The notes below the pieces were generated by a model that made no database searches, had not been told where the DNA came from, and saw only the letters and a program-made list of their open reading frames with translations. The position numbers were made by a program, and so were the translations under genes. A stretch of 64,000 nt of DNA from an uncultured Ruminococcus sp. (GTDB lineage: Bacteria; Bacillota; Clostridia; Oscillospirales; Ruminococcaceae): positions 24,142 to 88,141 of the forward strand of contig CAMWYX010000004.1 in the NCBI GenBank assembly GCA_947178575.1, in the 5' to 3' direction. Shown in pieces: positions 35,885 through 43,679 of the stretch; position 1 is the stretch's first letter; each line of letters starts with the position of its first letter.

Positions 35885-37069
35885 ATGAAGTACAAGAGAA
35901 TATCATTCGGACAGGGCAAGGGTTCAATCACTCACAACAACAGGACTTTTATTGCTAATAATGTTGACAAAAATCGTATTGCTAACAACGTTACATTCAT
36001 TGAAAAACCTATCGGAGAAATGTATGAAGAACTTTTCGGCAGTGCGGTTGAAAGGTACAATGTCCGACAGAAAAGAAATGACCGAAAAATTCACAGTACA
36101 TATTACGAGCATCTATTTCACTGCAAGCCGTCAAATTCTGTGACTACAGCGAGCGATAAGCGTAAAAGTTTTTACGAAGATGTTGTCCAGATTGGTAAAA
36201 TGGAAGATTCAGGTTACGGAACGGAAGATTTTCAGCTTGTTGCCGACTGTCTGACGGAGTACATGAACGGTTTTCAGGCAAGAAATCCGAATTTTTATGT
36301 ATTCAATGCAGTTCTGCACATGGACGAGGCTACTCCGCACCTGCATATTGACTACATACCAATCGGACATTACAAGCGTGGTATGGATACCCAGAATGGT
36401 ATTGCACAGGCTCTAAAAGAAATGGGTTACGGTGAGGGAAAACAGGCGATTGCACGCTGGAGAGAAAAAGAAGTTGATGTGCTGAATGAAATCTGTCGTC
36501 GGAACGGAATCGAACCACTACCGCCCGAAAAAGCACGAGGAACTTTGGAAGTTGCCGAGTACAAGGAGCAACGTCGAAAAGCTGAACAGCTTGCGGTTGA
36601 AAATGAAAAATCGCAGTCTGAACTTGATGCACTCAATGATGAACTGAAATCATCTACTGAAAAGAAAGTAAAAATAGTGGAAATAGACAGTATTGAAACG
36701 AAAAAGTCCCGATTCAGAAAGAAAATTTCTCTTTCAGAGGAAGATTTTCAGAACATATCAGACCTTGCGAAAAAACAGGTTGCAAGCGTAAAACAAACTA
36801 AGAAGTTAAAATCCGAAAATGCGGAGTTATTGCAGAAAGTCACCGCCTTAGAAGTACAGGTTAAATTTCTGACTACCAAACTTGAAAAATATAAACAACC
36901 TGCTCCTTTTTCCCGTGAACAGTTGAAAAAAAGTGCTGAAAAAGTCTCAGAACTGGAGCAACTTAAATCAAAATATCGTAAGGCTTTGGAGTTTATTAAT
37001 ACTCGTGCTTTGGCGACGGAATTTGAAGTGTTTCAACGTACTACAACAAAAAGTAAGAATTTAGAATAA
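35885..37069 (+). CDS. MobV-family relaxase (plasmid recombination/mobilization protein)
   Basis: 394 aa. The relaxase motif HMDEATPHLHIDYIP (His145...His154) is the metal-binding HUH-like motif of MobV/Pre proteins. The preceding 'GYGTEDFQLVADCLTEYMNGFQARNPNFYVFNAVLH' is family-typical. The C-terminal part (about 215-380) is a long Lys/Glu/Gln-rich coiled coil. It should nick oriT and pilot the strand into a recipient using a helper conjugation system. AAAGGAA precedes the ATG. Confidence 0.9.
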   Translation: MKYKRISFGQGKGSITHNNRTFIANNVDKNRIANNVTFIEKPIGEMYEELFGSAVERYNVRQKRNDRKIHSTYYEHLFHCKPSNSVTTASDKRKSFYEDVVQIGKMEDSGYGTEDFQLVADCLTEYMNGFQARNPNFYVFNAVLHMDEATPHLHIDYIPIGHYKRGMDTQNGIAQALKEMGYGEGKQAIARWREKEVDVLNEICRRNGIEPLPPEKARGTLEVAEYKEQRRKAEQLAVENEKSQSELDALNDELKSSTEKKVKIVEIDSIETKKSRFRKKISLSEEDFQNISDLAKKQVASVKQTKKLKSENAELLQKVTALEVQVKFLTTKLEKYKQPAPFSREQLKKSAEKVSELEQLKSKYRKALEFINTRALATEFEVFQRTTTKSKNLE

Positions 37070-37095
37070 TATTTATTTTTCAACGGGAAAATATC

Positions 37096-37124
37096 TTGAA
37101 ATCTGTCTGAATGTGTGGTATAAT
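37096..37124 (+). promoter_or_regulatory. Promoter of the methyltransferase-DUF262/HNH cargo operon
   Basis: TTGAAA (37096-37101), 17-bp spacer, TATAAT (37119-37124), 34 bases before the methyltransferase start. The cargo genes can thus be expressed while the element is integrated. Confidence 0.75.
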
Positions 37125-37157
37125 GATAAAAAATCCAATAAGAGAGGTCTGAAAAAA

Positions 37158-38177
37158 ATGGCTAAGGATAATAAAAATCTGCATAAGGCGAACAAATCGA
37201 AAAAAGACGAATTTTATACGCAACTTTCGGACATCGAAAACGAATTGAGGCATTACAGAGACGAGTTCCGTGGTAAAACGATACTCTGTAACTGTGATGA
37301 CCCGTTTGAAAGTAATTTTGTAAAATATTTTGCTATGCACTTCAATAGTTTCGGACTTAAAAAACTTATCGCCACGAGTTACGCAACATCTCCGGTAATG
37401 TATACTCAACTGTCGTTTTTCGTGGAGGATGTCGATACTGTAGACAGTTCTAAAAAACCTTACGTGATTGAGATTACTGAAATTACCGACGAAAACGGCG
37501 ACGGTGCAGTAGATTTACAGGACTTTGAACTGATATTAAAGAAAAATCCGCCACGGATTCTCAGAGGTGACGGCGATTTCCGTTCCGCAGAGTGTATAGA
37601 GTTTCTGAAAGAAGCCGATATTGTCGTGACTAATCCGCCGTTCAGCCTGTTTCGTGAGTACGTCGCACAGCTTATGGAGTATAACAAGAAGTTTATCATA
37701 ATAGGCAATCAGAATGCCATTACATACAAGGAAATATTTCCGTTAATCAAAGATAATAAAATGTGGCTCGGTTACGGATTCAATGGCGGAAATGCTTATT
37801 TTAGAGTAATGTATGAGGATACTGAAAGATTTGCAAAAGGCGTTTATGATACTGAAACCGGACTTGTAAAATTCAGAAACTGTGTTTGGTTTACTAATTT
37901 AGACCATAAAAAACGCCATGAAGATTTAATTTTGTGGAAAAAATACACATCTGAAGAATATCCGAAATATGACAACTATAATGCAGTAAATGTTGATAAA
38001 GTTGCTGATATACCTTGTGACTACTATGGAGTGATGGGCGTTCCGATTACTTTTCTTGACAAATATAATCCGGAACAGTTTGATATAATAAAATTCCGCA
38101 AGGGAAATGATGATAAAGATTTATGCATCAACGGAAAATGTCCATATTTCAGAATTTTAATAAAAAGAAAGAAGTGA
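37158..38177 (+). CDS. EcoRI-family adenine-specific DNA methyltransferase
   Basis: 339 aa from ATG 37158 (AGAGAGG upstream); a longer frame begins inside the promoter. The N-terminal 'KDEFYTQLSDIENEL' and 'ILCNCDDPFESNF' blocks and the catalytic NPPF (159-162, 'ADIVVTNPPFSLFREYV') mark the EcoRI methylase family, which methylates adenine N6. The insert DENGDGAVDLQD (about 111-122) has the spacing of an EF-hand-like calcium loop. It is followed 4 bases later by the DUF262-HNH gene, which suggests a restriction-modification pair, though EcoRI itself uses an unrelated endonuclease. Confidence 0.88.
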   Translation: MAKDNKNLHKANKSKKDEFYTQLSDIENELRHYRDEFRGKTILCNCDDPFESNFVKYFAMHFNSFGLKKLIATSYATSPVMYTQLSFFVEDVDTVDSSKKPYVIEITEITDENGDGAVDLQDFELILKKNPPRILRGDGDFRSAECIEFLKEADIVVTNPPFSLFREYVAQLMEYNKKFIIIGNQNAITYKEIFPLIKDNKMWLGYGFNGGNAYFRVMYEDTERFAKGVYDTETGLVKFRNCVWFTNLDHKKRHEDLILWKKYTSEEYPKYDNYNAVNVDKVADIPCDYYGVMGVPITFLDKYNPEQFDIIKFRKGNDDKDLCINGKCPYFRILIKRKK

Positions 38178-38181
38178 CATC

Positions 38182-39276
38182 ATGGAAATAAAACTTGAAA
38201 AACATAAAATATCGGAAATATTTAACGGCTACAAAAACAACGACGAAAACGGCGTAGTAGGTTACGGCGGTAAACTGAATATACGTCCGGCATTTCAGCG
38301 AGAATTTATATACAAGGAAAAGGAACGCAATGCTGTAATAGAAACTGTCATGAAAGGATTTCCGCTGAATGTCATGTACTGGTGCGAAGATAATAACGGA
38401 AACTATGAACTTCTTGACGGTCAACAGCGTACTATTTCGATATGCAAGTATCTGAATGACGAATTTTCAATAAATTCACGTTCTTTCCTGAATCTCACAG
38501 CGTTTGAACGTCAGCAGATTGAAAACTATGAACTTATGATATACGTCTGCAAGGGCAACGACAAGGAAAAGCTGGACTGGTTTAAAATCATAAACATTGC
38601 CGGTGTACAGCTTGCGGAGCAGGAACTCCGAAACGCTATATATACTGGTACGTGGCTTACGGACGTAAAGCGATATTTTTCAAAGAATGGATGTCCGGCG
38701 TATAAAATCGGTAACAAGTATTTGAAAGGGGAAATGCTCCGTCAGGATTATCTTGAAACGGTTATTAAATGGATTTCCTCAACTGAAAAAATTTCCATAG
38801 AGGATTATATGTCAGAACATCAGCACGACGGCGACGGTACAGAATTATGGCTTTATTTTCAGAATGTCATAACGTGGGTACAGACAATATTTCCGAAATA
38901 CCGCAAGGAAATGAAAAACGTCGAGTGGGGATTACTGTATAATGAGTTCGGCAAAAAGTCATATAATCCTGTAGAACTGGAAAAGCGTATCGCTGAACTT
39001 ATGGCGGATGACGATGTGACTGCCAAAAAGGGCATATACGAATATCTGTTAAGTGGACGTGAAAAGGCGTTGAGTATCAGGGCTTTCACCGATACGCAGA
39101 AACGTACTGCTTACGAAAGTCAGGGAGGTATCTGTCCGATATGTCGGAAATCTTTTGACCTCGATAAAATGCACGCAGACCATATCATACCGTGGCACGT
39201 CGGTGGGAAAACAGTTCCGGAAAATTTGCAGATGCTTTGTAGGGACTGTAATCTGAAAAAATCAGGGCAGGAATAA
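38182..39276 (+). CDS. DUF262 (GmrS-like) protein fused to a C-terminal HNH nuclease
   Basis: 364 aa. The N-terminal DUF262/ParB-like domain has 'RPAFQREFIYKEKERNAVIETVMKG' and the signature LLDGQQRTISICKYL (DGQQR at 79-83), associated with nucleotide binding or hydrolysis in GmrSD-type enzymes. The C-terminal 50 residues are an HNH nuclease with two zinc knuckles: CPICRKSFDLDKMHADHIIPW, then GKTVPENLQMLCRDC. The arrangement differs from classical GmrSD, which carries DUF1524. With the adjacent methyltransferase it could be the restriction partner. It starts 4 bases after that gene. Confidence 0.88.
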   Translation: MEIKLEKHKISEIFNGYKNNDENGVVGYGGKLNIRPAFQREFIYKEKERNAVIETVMKGFPLNVMYWCEDNNGNYELLDGQQRTISICKYLNDEFSINSRSFLNLTAFERQQIENYELMIYVCKGNDKEKLDWFKIINIAGVQLAEQELRNAIYTGTWLTDVKRYFSKNGCPAYKIGNKYLKGEMLRQDYLETVIKWISSTEKISIEDYMSEHQHDGDGTELWLYFQNVITWVQTIFPKYRKEMKNVEWGLLYNEFGKKSYNPVELEKRIAELMADDDVTAKKGIYEYLLSGREKALSIRAFTDTQKRTAYESQGGICPICRKSFDLDKMHADHIIPWHVGGKTVPENLQMLCRDCNLKKSGQE

Positions 39277-39351
39277 TGAAAATTATTGTAAATACTTTTT
39301 TGAAGAAATCAATAGATTTAACATGATATAAAAAGGAAGTAGATATTAAAT

Positions 39352-39843
39352 ATGAAAGAATATTTAACTGCATTAAAGGATATATTGGTTGTTCTTTCTC
39401 CAATAGTTGTAGCGTACATAAGTTATCGAAGTGGTAAAAAGACAAAAAAAGATATACAACGTGAATTAGAAAAAAACTTAAAAGAAAAGGATGCAGAAAC
39501 TTTTCACATTATTCAGAAAATAAACACAGAACTGGAAAGTCAAAAACAAATTTCTTCATGGAATAATTCTTTACCTAAAACTGAAGAATATATTGGTTTA
39601 GCAGGAGTAGAACGTTACGGTAATATTACTTCTATTACACAATTAGTATTAAATTTAAATGAATATATTAGTAATAATAATCTTTCATTGGAAGAATTAC
39701 AAGAAATAAAAATACTACTAAGCAGAATTAATTTACCATTAGAAGAAGAAAATCTATATACTTATGAAATACCATATATAATTAGTTATAATCGACTTAT
39801 TAGACAAGTTGATAAATTAATTCAAAATTATAGCAATACTTGA
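39352..39843 (+). CDS. Small membrane-anchored coiled-coil protein in element cargo
   Basis: 163 aa, not recognised. One N-terminal membrane segment (about 8-25, 'KDILVVLSPIVVAYISYRSG') leads into a Lys/Glu-rich coiled coil (27-65) and a helical C-terminal domain. The sequence is very AT-rich. It lies 75 bp after the HNH gene, at the element's right end, and is probably co-transcribed with it. Small membrane proteins in this position often act as effectors in defence modules, but nothing in the sequence proves that. Confidence 0.7.
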   Translation: MKEYLTALKDILVVLSPIVVAYISYRSGKKTKKDIQRELEKNLKEKDAETFHIIQKINTELESQKQISSWNNSLPKTEEYIGLAGVERYGNITSITQLVLNLNEYISNNNLSLEELQEIKILLSRINLPLEEENLYTYEIPYIISYNRLIRQVDKLIQNYSNT

Positions 39844-39863
39844 ATTATTTGTTTCATTTTATT

Positions 39864-39880
39864 GGCAACACTTTGGCAAC
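39864..39880 (+). repeat. Right-end integrase arm-type repeats (GGCAAC)
   Basis: TTGGCAAC occurs twice, GGCAAC at 39864-39869 and 39875-39880, with 11-bp spacing and the same orientation as the left pair at 31086 and 31097. The pair lies about 100 bp inside attR. Confidence 0.7.
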
Positions 39881-39981
39881 AAAAAATCAGATACTCCAAA
39901 TCTGACAGACAATTCAAATAATAGAGATACCACAAACTATAAAACTTAACTGAAATGCGTTAAGATTACGCATAAAGGAGC

Positions 39982-39994
39982 GAGTGGGAATAAT
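39982..39994 (+). repeat. attR core: second copy of the guaA 3' end
   Basis: GAGTGGGAATAAT, identical to 31015-31027, followed by T-AAAACT and then CCGAAAA after a 3-base insertion relative to the left copy. It marks the right boundary of the element. Confidence 0.85.
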
Positions 39995-40008
39995 TAAAAC
40001 TGTTCCGA

Positions 40009-40030
40009 AAATGCCTGTTTTTCGGCATTT
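40009..40030 (+). terminator. Displaced guaA terminator outside attR
   Basis: AAATGCC (40009-40015) and GGCATTT (40024-40030) pair around TGTTTTTC. It lies 15 bases beyond the attR core, so before integration it would have been the guaA terminator. Confidence 0.6.
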
Positions 40031-40130
40031 ATGACATACGCATATTGTTTTTGATAACAGATTGATAACAGCTGATATATCGGATTTATTCCGTACAATC
40101 AGGCGGTTATGAGGTCTTAACTGTATAATA

Positions 40131-40166
40131 AAAAAGGTCTTGCTGAATAATCAGTGAGACCTTTTT
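40131..40166. terminator. Strong bidirectional terminator hairpin
   Basis: AAAAAGGTCT-TG-CTGA (40131-40146) pairs with TCAG-TG-AGACCTTTTT (40151-40166) around an ATAA loop. A/T runs on both sides allow function in both directions. Confidence 0.7.
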
Positions 40167-40314
40167 GTTGTATTTTTAATCTTTCTGATTCTTTAATCTT
40201 CCATATCCTGAACAAATATAGTAGCTGCTAAGAATATAGGTTTTATTTCACACATTTCAGAAATATTAAATTTTACATATTTATTTTAACATTTCAAAAA
40301 ATCGCTGATATTAC

Positions 40315-40343
40315 TTGACACATTTACAAATCTATGATATAAT
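40315..40343 (+). promoter_or_regulatory. Promoter of the zinc-ribbon membrane protein pair
   Basis: A perfect consensus: TTGACA (40315-40320), 17-bp spacer, TATAAT (40338-40343), 52 bp before the ATG. Confidence 0.85.
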
Positions 40344-40395
40344 AAAGTAAATTATAAATATATTATTAGCATTAATAAAATGAGGTGATTTTAAA

Positions 40396-40866
40396 ATGTA
40401 CGTTCTGTACTGCTCAGAGTGCAGAAAAAAACTTCTGAAATATGACAATACCCGTATCAGAAAATATGAATCACCTTTAAAAAAATGCAGAAAATGCCAC
40501 ACCGAATATATTGACCCTCGCTGTCATGAACTCGCAGTTGAAGGTATACCATCCGATGTGTTTTCAATAAGTCAATATATTTTTCTGATTGTTTTCGGTG
40601 CACTTATCTTATGGCGTGGATTCTATCTGCTGAACCGTGTTCAGATTGGCGTACCAAGTGAAACGCAATGGCTTATGCCTGCTGTTATAATACTTTTCGG
40701 AATAATTTGCACAGTCGGCGGTATTGCAGAAATAATTTCTGTAAAAACAGGATTAAAAACAAAAAAATATGACCGCTTGTATACCGAATCACAGGAACGC
40801 CTGAAAAATCCCGATTATGTAAATAAGCTCCAGAATCTCGGCTATGAAATAAGGGTGAAAAAATGA
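40396..40866 (+). CDS. Zinc-ribbon membrane protein, function unknown
   Basis: 156 aa. The N-terminus has a four-Cys zinc-ribbon pattern (Cys6, Cys9, Cys31, Cys34). Two hydrophobic segments follow (about 58-80 and 92-113), with a charged C-terminal tail. AGGTGATT lies 5-6 bases before the ATG. The stop overlaps the next gene's start (ATGA), so the two are co-translated. It lies just outside the guaA element. Confidence 0.7.
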   Translation: MYVLYCSECRKKLLKYDNTRIRKYESPLKKCRKCHTEYIDPRCHELAVEGIPSDVFSISQYIFLIVFGALILWRGFYLLNRVQIGVPSETQWLMPAVIILFGIICTVGGIAEIISVKTGLKTKKYDRLYTESQERLKNPDYVNKLQNLGYEIRVKK

Positions 40867-41453
40867 AAAAATTTCTTAAAATATTATTCGCAATAATATT
40901 TGTAGCGTTTATATTTGCTGAACTTTTTGTATTTCCGGTAATCGACCTCACAAATAAAGATAACCGGAAAACACTTAATATTATATATGCATCTGAAATT
41001 CTTGAGGTTGAGCATTCTATAAATTATCTTATTCCTTTCGGTACGGATTATTATTATATCGGCATAGCCGAAAATTATGACGCATATCTGATACACGCTC
41101 CAAAAAAATGGGCTGAAAAGAATTTCCCTGAAAATTCAGAAACTAAACTCAAAATTACAGCATTATCAAAAAAAATATCTGATTATGAAATCTCCAATGA
41201 ACTATATTCAAGAGTAAATGAAGTTAAAGAAATTGAAGATTTTAATTTTCCTCTCGGAAGTTCACAGTGCCTTGAATTAAAATACATAAGAGATTCCGTT
41301 ATGAAAATCGCAACCGGACTTTTTGCCATGATACTTGTCGTAATCGGATTTTTAATTTTTAAGAAAATACACGAACTTCCACGCATTGCCGTAAAAATTT
41401 ACAGTGTCGCCGTGCTTGTATGTCTTGTACTTCTGCTTATTGCTATAATATAA
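40863..41453 (+). CDS. Membrane protein of unknown function (196 aa), partner of the zinc-ribbon protein
   Basis: Not recognised. An N-terminal hydrophobic segment (about 4-24) is followed by an extracytoplasmic region of about 110 residues, and two closely spaced membrane segments near the C-terminus ('MKIATGLFAMILVVIGFLIF' and 'IYSVAVLVCLVLLLIAII'). It is translationally coupled to the zinc-ribbon gene (ATGA overlap at 40863-40866) and ends at a bidirectional terminator. Confidence 0.68.
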   Translation: MKKFLKILFAIIFVAFIFAELFVFPVIDLTNKDNRKTLNIIYASEILEVEHSINYLIPFGTDYYYIGIAENYDAYLIHAPKKWAEKNFPENSETKLKITALSKKISDYEISNELYSRVNEVKEIEDFNFPLGSSQCLELKYIRDSVMKIATGLFAMILVVIGFLIFKKIHELPRIAVKIYSVAVLVCLVLLLIAII

Positions 41454-41454
41454 A

Positions 41455-41498
41455 AATAACCTGTCTGCATAGAATTGAATTTAAGCGGACAGGTTATT
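41455..41498. terminator. Bidirectional terminator between convergent genes
   Basis: AATAACCTGTCTGC (41455-41468) pairs with GCGGACAGGTTATT (41485-41498), one T-G pair, around a 16-base loop. It serves the upstream plus-strand pair and the minus-strand lipoprotein. Confidence 0.75.
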
Positions 41499-41501
41499 AT
41501 T

Positions 41502-42452
41502 TTATTCAGTATCTTTTACTTTCTGAGGAAAAATTATTATCAATACAATAAATACAATAAAAAGAAGAACCGGTACTGCAATTAAAGGAATGAGCCATGC
41601 GCCGCCGTCAAGCATCAGGAATTTCCGTAAAGCCGCAGTTGATGTTACTGTACTTCTTACTGATTCAATATACCAAAGAACCGCAAGAATAACTGCCGGA
41701 ACTGACATTATCCCGTAAATCAACGCATATTTCCAGTATTTTTCGCGGTACAGCCTTTCTTCAACTATGAATATAAGCGCGATTACCGTTGCCCAGAATG
41801 ATGACAGCAGAGAAAGTATCAGAAGCGCAAAACATATAGCTGAAACAGTCTTGTCATCATTTATGTAATTCTCCTCAACAGTATTCGTTTCAGGGTCGTA
41901 TTTTATATTATTATCAAGCCGGAAACCGCCTTTGGTCACAAACGGAATTTCCTCGGTAATTTGCAGTATACTGCCGTTTTCGTCAAGCAGAGCTATTTTA
42001 AAGGTTTCGTATTTATTGCACAATCTTGTATAATAAGTCTCCGAGCCGACATCTATATTTATTGTAACGTATTCAATGGAATTTCTGTCATAATTTTTAT
42101 CCATATGAGAGCTGTCTTTATCTTTTACAACCTTGCGGAATCCCTTTACCTCGCTGTAATGAACGCATATACTTCTGTAGCCGTCAACACTGTATTCTAC
42201 TATTTCGCTTTCCGGCGGATAAGAAAAGTTATGATAGTCCGCGTCAGAATACGTATTGAAGTCGGTATATTTTATATCGTCCTTATCAATCGGAACAAGA
42301 ATATCCACTATTTTATCTGCCATATAGCTGTCATTGAAATAAAAAGATATATAATAATAATTTTTTGTACAGCCGCTGAGAATCACAAGTATTGGAAATA
42401 TAATCAGAAAAATAATAAAAAATCTGCACCGGTGACTGAATTTTCGTTTCAT
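41502..42452 (-). CDS. Membrane lipoprotein of unknown function (316 aa)
   Basis: The signal segment 'FFIIFLIIFPILVILSGC' ends in a lipobox (LSGC). An extracytoplasmic domain of about 170 residues (Tyr/Asp-rich, no known motif) is followed by three membrane segments in the C-terminal third ('TVSAICFALLILSLLSSFWATVIALIFI' and two later ones around 255 and 295). A plausible SD is not directly upstream; a strong AAGGAGG lies about 55 bases before the ATG, separated by an inverted-repeat block at 42460-42500 that may be a later insertion. Confidence 0.68.
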   Translation of the reverse strand: MKRKFSHRCRFFIIFLIIFPILVILSGCTKNYYYISFYFNDSYMADKIVDILVPIDKDDIKYTDFNTYSDADYHNFSYPPESEIVEYSVDGYRSICVHYSEVKGFRKVVKDKDSSHMDKNYDRNSIEYVTINIDVGSETYYTRLCNKYETFKIALLDENGSILQITEEIPFVTKGGFRLDNNIKYDPETNTVEENYINDDKTVSAICFALLILSLLSSFWATVIALIFIVEERLYREKYWKYALIYGIMSVPAVILAVLWYIESVRSTVTSTAALRKFLMLDGGAWLIPLIAVPVLLFIVFIVLIIIFPQKVKDTE

Positions 42453-42459
42453 CAGATTT

Positions 42460-42500
42460 GTGACAAGATACCTCTACATCTTAGGTCAGGGGAATGTCAC
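42460..42500. repeat. 41-bp inverted-repeat block, possible IS200/IS605-type palindrome remnant
   Basis: GTGACA (42460-42465) and TGTCAC (42495-42500) bracket a sequence in which CCTCT can pair with AGGGG. It separates a strong AAGGAGG from the downstream start codon. It resembles the palindromic ends of IS200/IS605-family elements seen in Firmicutes, but this rests on memory of the motif and no transposase is present. Confidence 0.35.
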
Positions 42501-42557
42501 TTCCTCCTTTCTTTTTTGATAAAATTAAAATAATATATCCTGCATACAAGAATAGTA

Positions 42558-42920
42558 TCACATCAGCATTGACAGCTTCCTGCCACTCCATACACCTATT
42601 ATACAACCAGCGATGCTCAGTATAATATAAAATCCGCCCGATAAAAAAGATTTGTTTTCAAACATGGTAAATGCTTCAAGTGAAAAAGTAGAAAAGGTTG
42701 TAAATCCACCGCAGATGCCTGTTTTCCAGAATAATACCGCATTGGCAGAAATATCATTCTTTTCGCTTACAATACCCGCAATAAAACCTATAATCACAGC
42801 ACCTGCTATATTTGTCAACAACGTCAGTACCGGAAAATCAGTCTTTACCGGAATAAGACTTATCGCATATCTTCCCATTGCTCCTATTGCTCCGCCAAGA
42901 GCAACATATAAAAAACTCAT
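42558..42920 (-). CDS. crcB: Fluoride channel CrcB/Fluc
   Basis: 120 aa with four membrane segments. Family motifs are GGAIGAMGRYAI near the N-terminus, 'LLTNIAGAVIIGFIAG', and the pore segment GICGGFTTFSTFSLE with the Phe residues that contact fluoride. It exports fluoride as a dual-topology dimer. It has its own promoter (42960-42988). No fluoride riboswitch was recognised in the roughly 40-base leader. Confidence 0.95.
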   Translation of the reverse strand: MSFLYVALGGAIGAMGRYAISLIPVKTDFPVLTLLTNIAGAVIIGFIAGIVSEKNDISANAVLFWKTGICGGFTTFSTFSLEAFTMFENKSFLSGGFYIILSIAGCIIGVWSGRKLSMLM

Positions 42921-42959
42921 AAAATTCCCCTTTGTTTATTTTGATTTTTCCATGAAATC

Positions 42960-42988
42960 AGTGTAACATAAATCCCGATATATGTCAA
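42960..42988 (-). promoter_or_regulatory. Promoter of crcB
   Basis: On the minus strand TTGACA (42983-42988), 17-bp spacer, TACACT (42960-42965), 40 bp before the crcB start. Confidence 0.75.
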
Positions 42989-43041
42989 TGGACTGCACTA
43001 TATATTAAACAGATTGTAAAAATCGTGTAATACAGATTACA

Positions 43042-43072
43042 AAAAAAGGACAGCCTTATGCCGTCCTTTTTT
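43042..43072 (-). terminator. Terminator of the metG-methyltransferase unit
   Basis: AAAAAAGGAC pairs with GTCCTTTTTT around a 10-11-base loop with an extra GGC/GCC pairing. It lies 7 bases after the methyltransferase stop, and a U-run follows on the minus strand. Confidence 0.8.
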
Positions 43073-43078
43073 ATTGAT

Positions 43079-43648
43079 TTATTTTATTTCGGATTCACGG
43101 ATATTACGCATTACAAGCACGTAAGCCGGCGGAAGATTTATAAACTCGTGAAGTAATCCCGATACATGAAAATATCTTTCAAAAAACTTTCTTTTTACAA
43201 GACTGTACTGGAATGTAATAAATCTGCCTTTACTGCCAATTGCTTTTCTTGTTGATTCCAGAATATTTTCCGAAACCTCCGCCGGAAGACTTGTAAATGG
43301 AAGTCCTGAAACAATATAGTCAGCGTGTTTAAATCCGCATTTTTTAAGATAAAGATTTACATTCTCGGCACTGCCGTTTATTACGTGGATATTCGGCTGA
43401 TTACAGAATGTTTTTTTCAGTTCATGACAGAAATTTTTATTCTGCTCAATCAGAATCAGAACTGTTTCGGGCTTGCGGTGAACAACGAGTTCTTTTGTAA
43501 AAGAACCCGTCCCCGAACCGTACTCAACAATTACTTCCGCTGATTTGAAATCAATCGGTTCAATCATTTTTTCTGCGAGATGATTTCCGCTTGGTGCAAC
43601 TGCTCCGATTGTACGAGGGTGTTTTATATATTCAATCAAGAAACTCAT
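43079..43648 (-). CDS. Phospholipid N-methyltransferase-like SAM methyltransferase
   Basis: 189 aa. It starts 'SFLIEYIKHPRTIGAVAPSGNHLAEKM', the hallmark of the PmtA-like phospholipid methyltransferase group (COG3963). The SAM motif I is 'IVEYGSGTGSFTKELV', and a later block is 'ADYIVSGLPFTSLP'. It may methylate phosphatidylethanolamine or another small acceptor; distantly it resembles rRNA dimethylases. It lies 31 bp after metG in the same direction. Confidence 0.82.
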   Translation of the reverse strand: MSFLIEYIKHPRTIGAVAPSGNHLAEKMIEPIDFKSAEVIVEYGSGTGSFTKELVVHRKPETVLILIEQNKNFCHELKKTFCNQPNIHVINGSAENVNLYLKKCGFKHADYIVSGLPFTSLPAEVSENILESTRKAIGSKGRFITFQYSLVKRKFFERYFHVSGLLHEFINLPPAYVLVMRNIRESEIK

Positions 43649-43679
43649 TTTTAATTACCTGCCTGAATAAATAAAAAAT

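Larger units (their letters stand above)
31015..39994 (+). mobile_element. Integrative mobilizable element inserted at the 3' end of guaA (about 9 kb)
   Basis: Bounded by 13-bp direct repeats of the guaA end. It carries, in order, a protease and Cro/CI-like regulator (minus), an Xis-like protein, a tyrosine integrase, a MobC-like protein, a RepA-like ATPase, a probable oriT/origin, a MobV relaxase, an EcoRI-family methyltransferase, a DUF262-HNH protein and a small membrane protein. No type IV coupling protein, VirB4-like ATPase or other conjugation genes are present, so it should need a helper for transfer. The displaced guaA terminator (40009-40030) lies just outside the right repeat, which supports the limits. 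Confidence 0.88.
39844..40395. other. Non-coding right end of the element and flank (552 bp)
   Basis: No gene was seen. It holds the right arm repeats (39864-39880), the attR core (39982-39994), a terminator that would serve guaA after excision (40009-40030), a second strong terminator-like hairpin (40131-40166), an AT-rich stretch, and the promoter of the next operon (40315-40343). Confidence 0.8.

Noticed and set aside
42921..42960. Fluoride riboswitch before crcB
   Set aside because: The leader from the promoter to the start is about 40 bases and lacks the conserved fluoride aptamer sequence.
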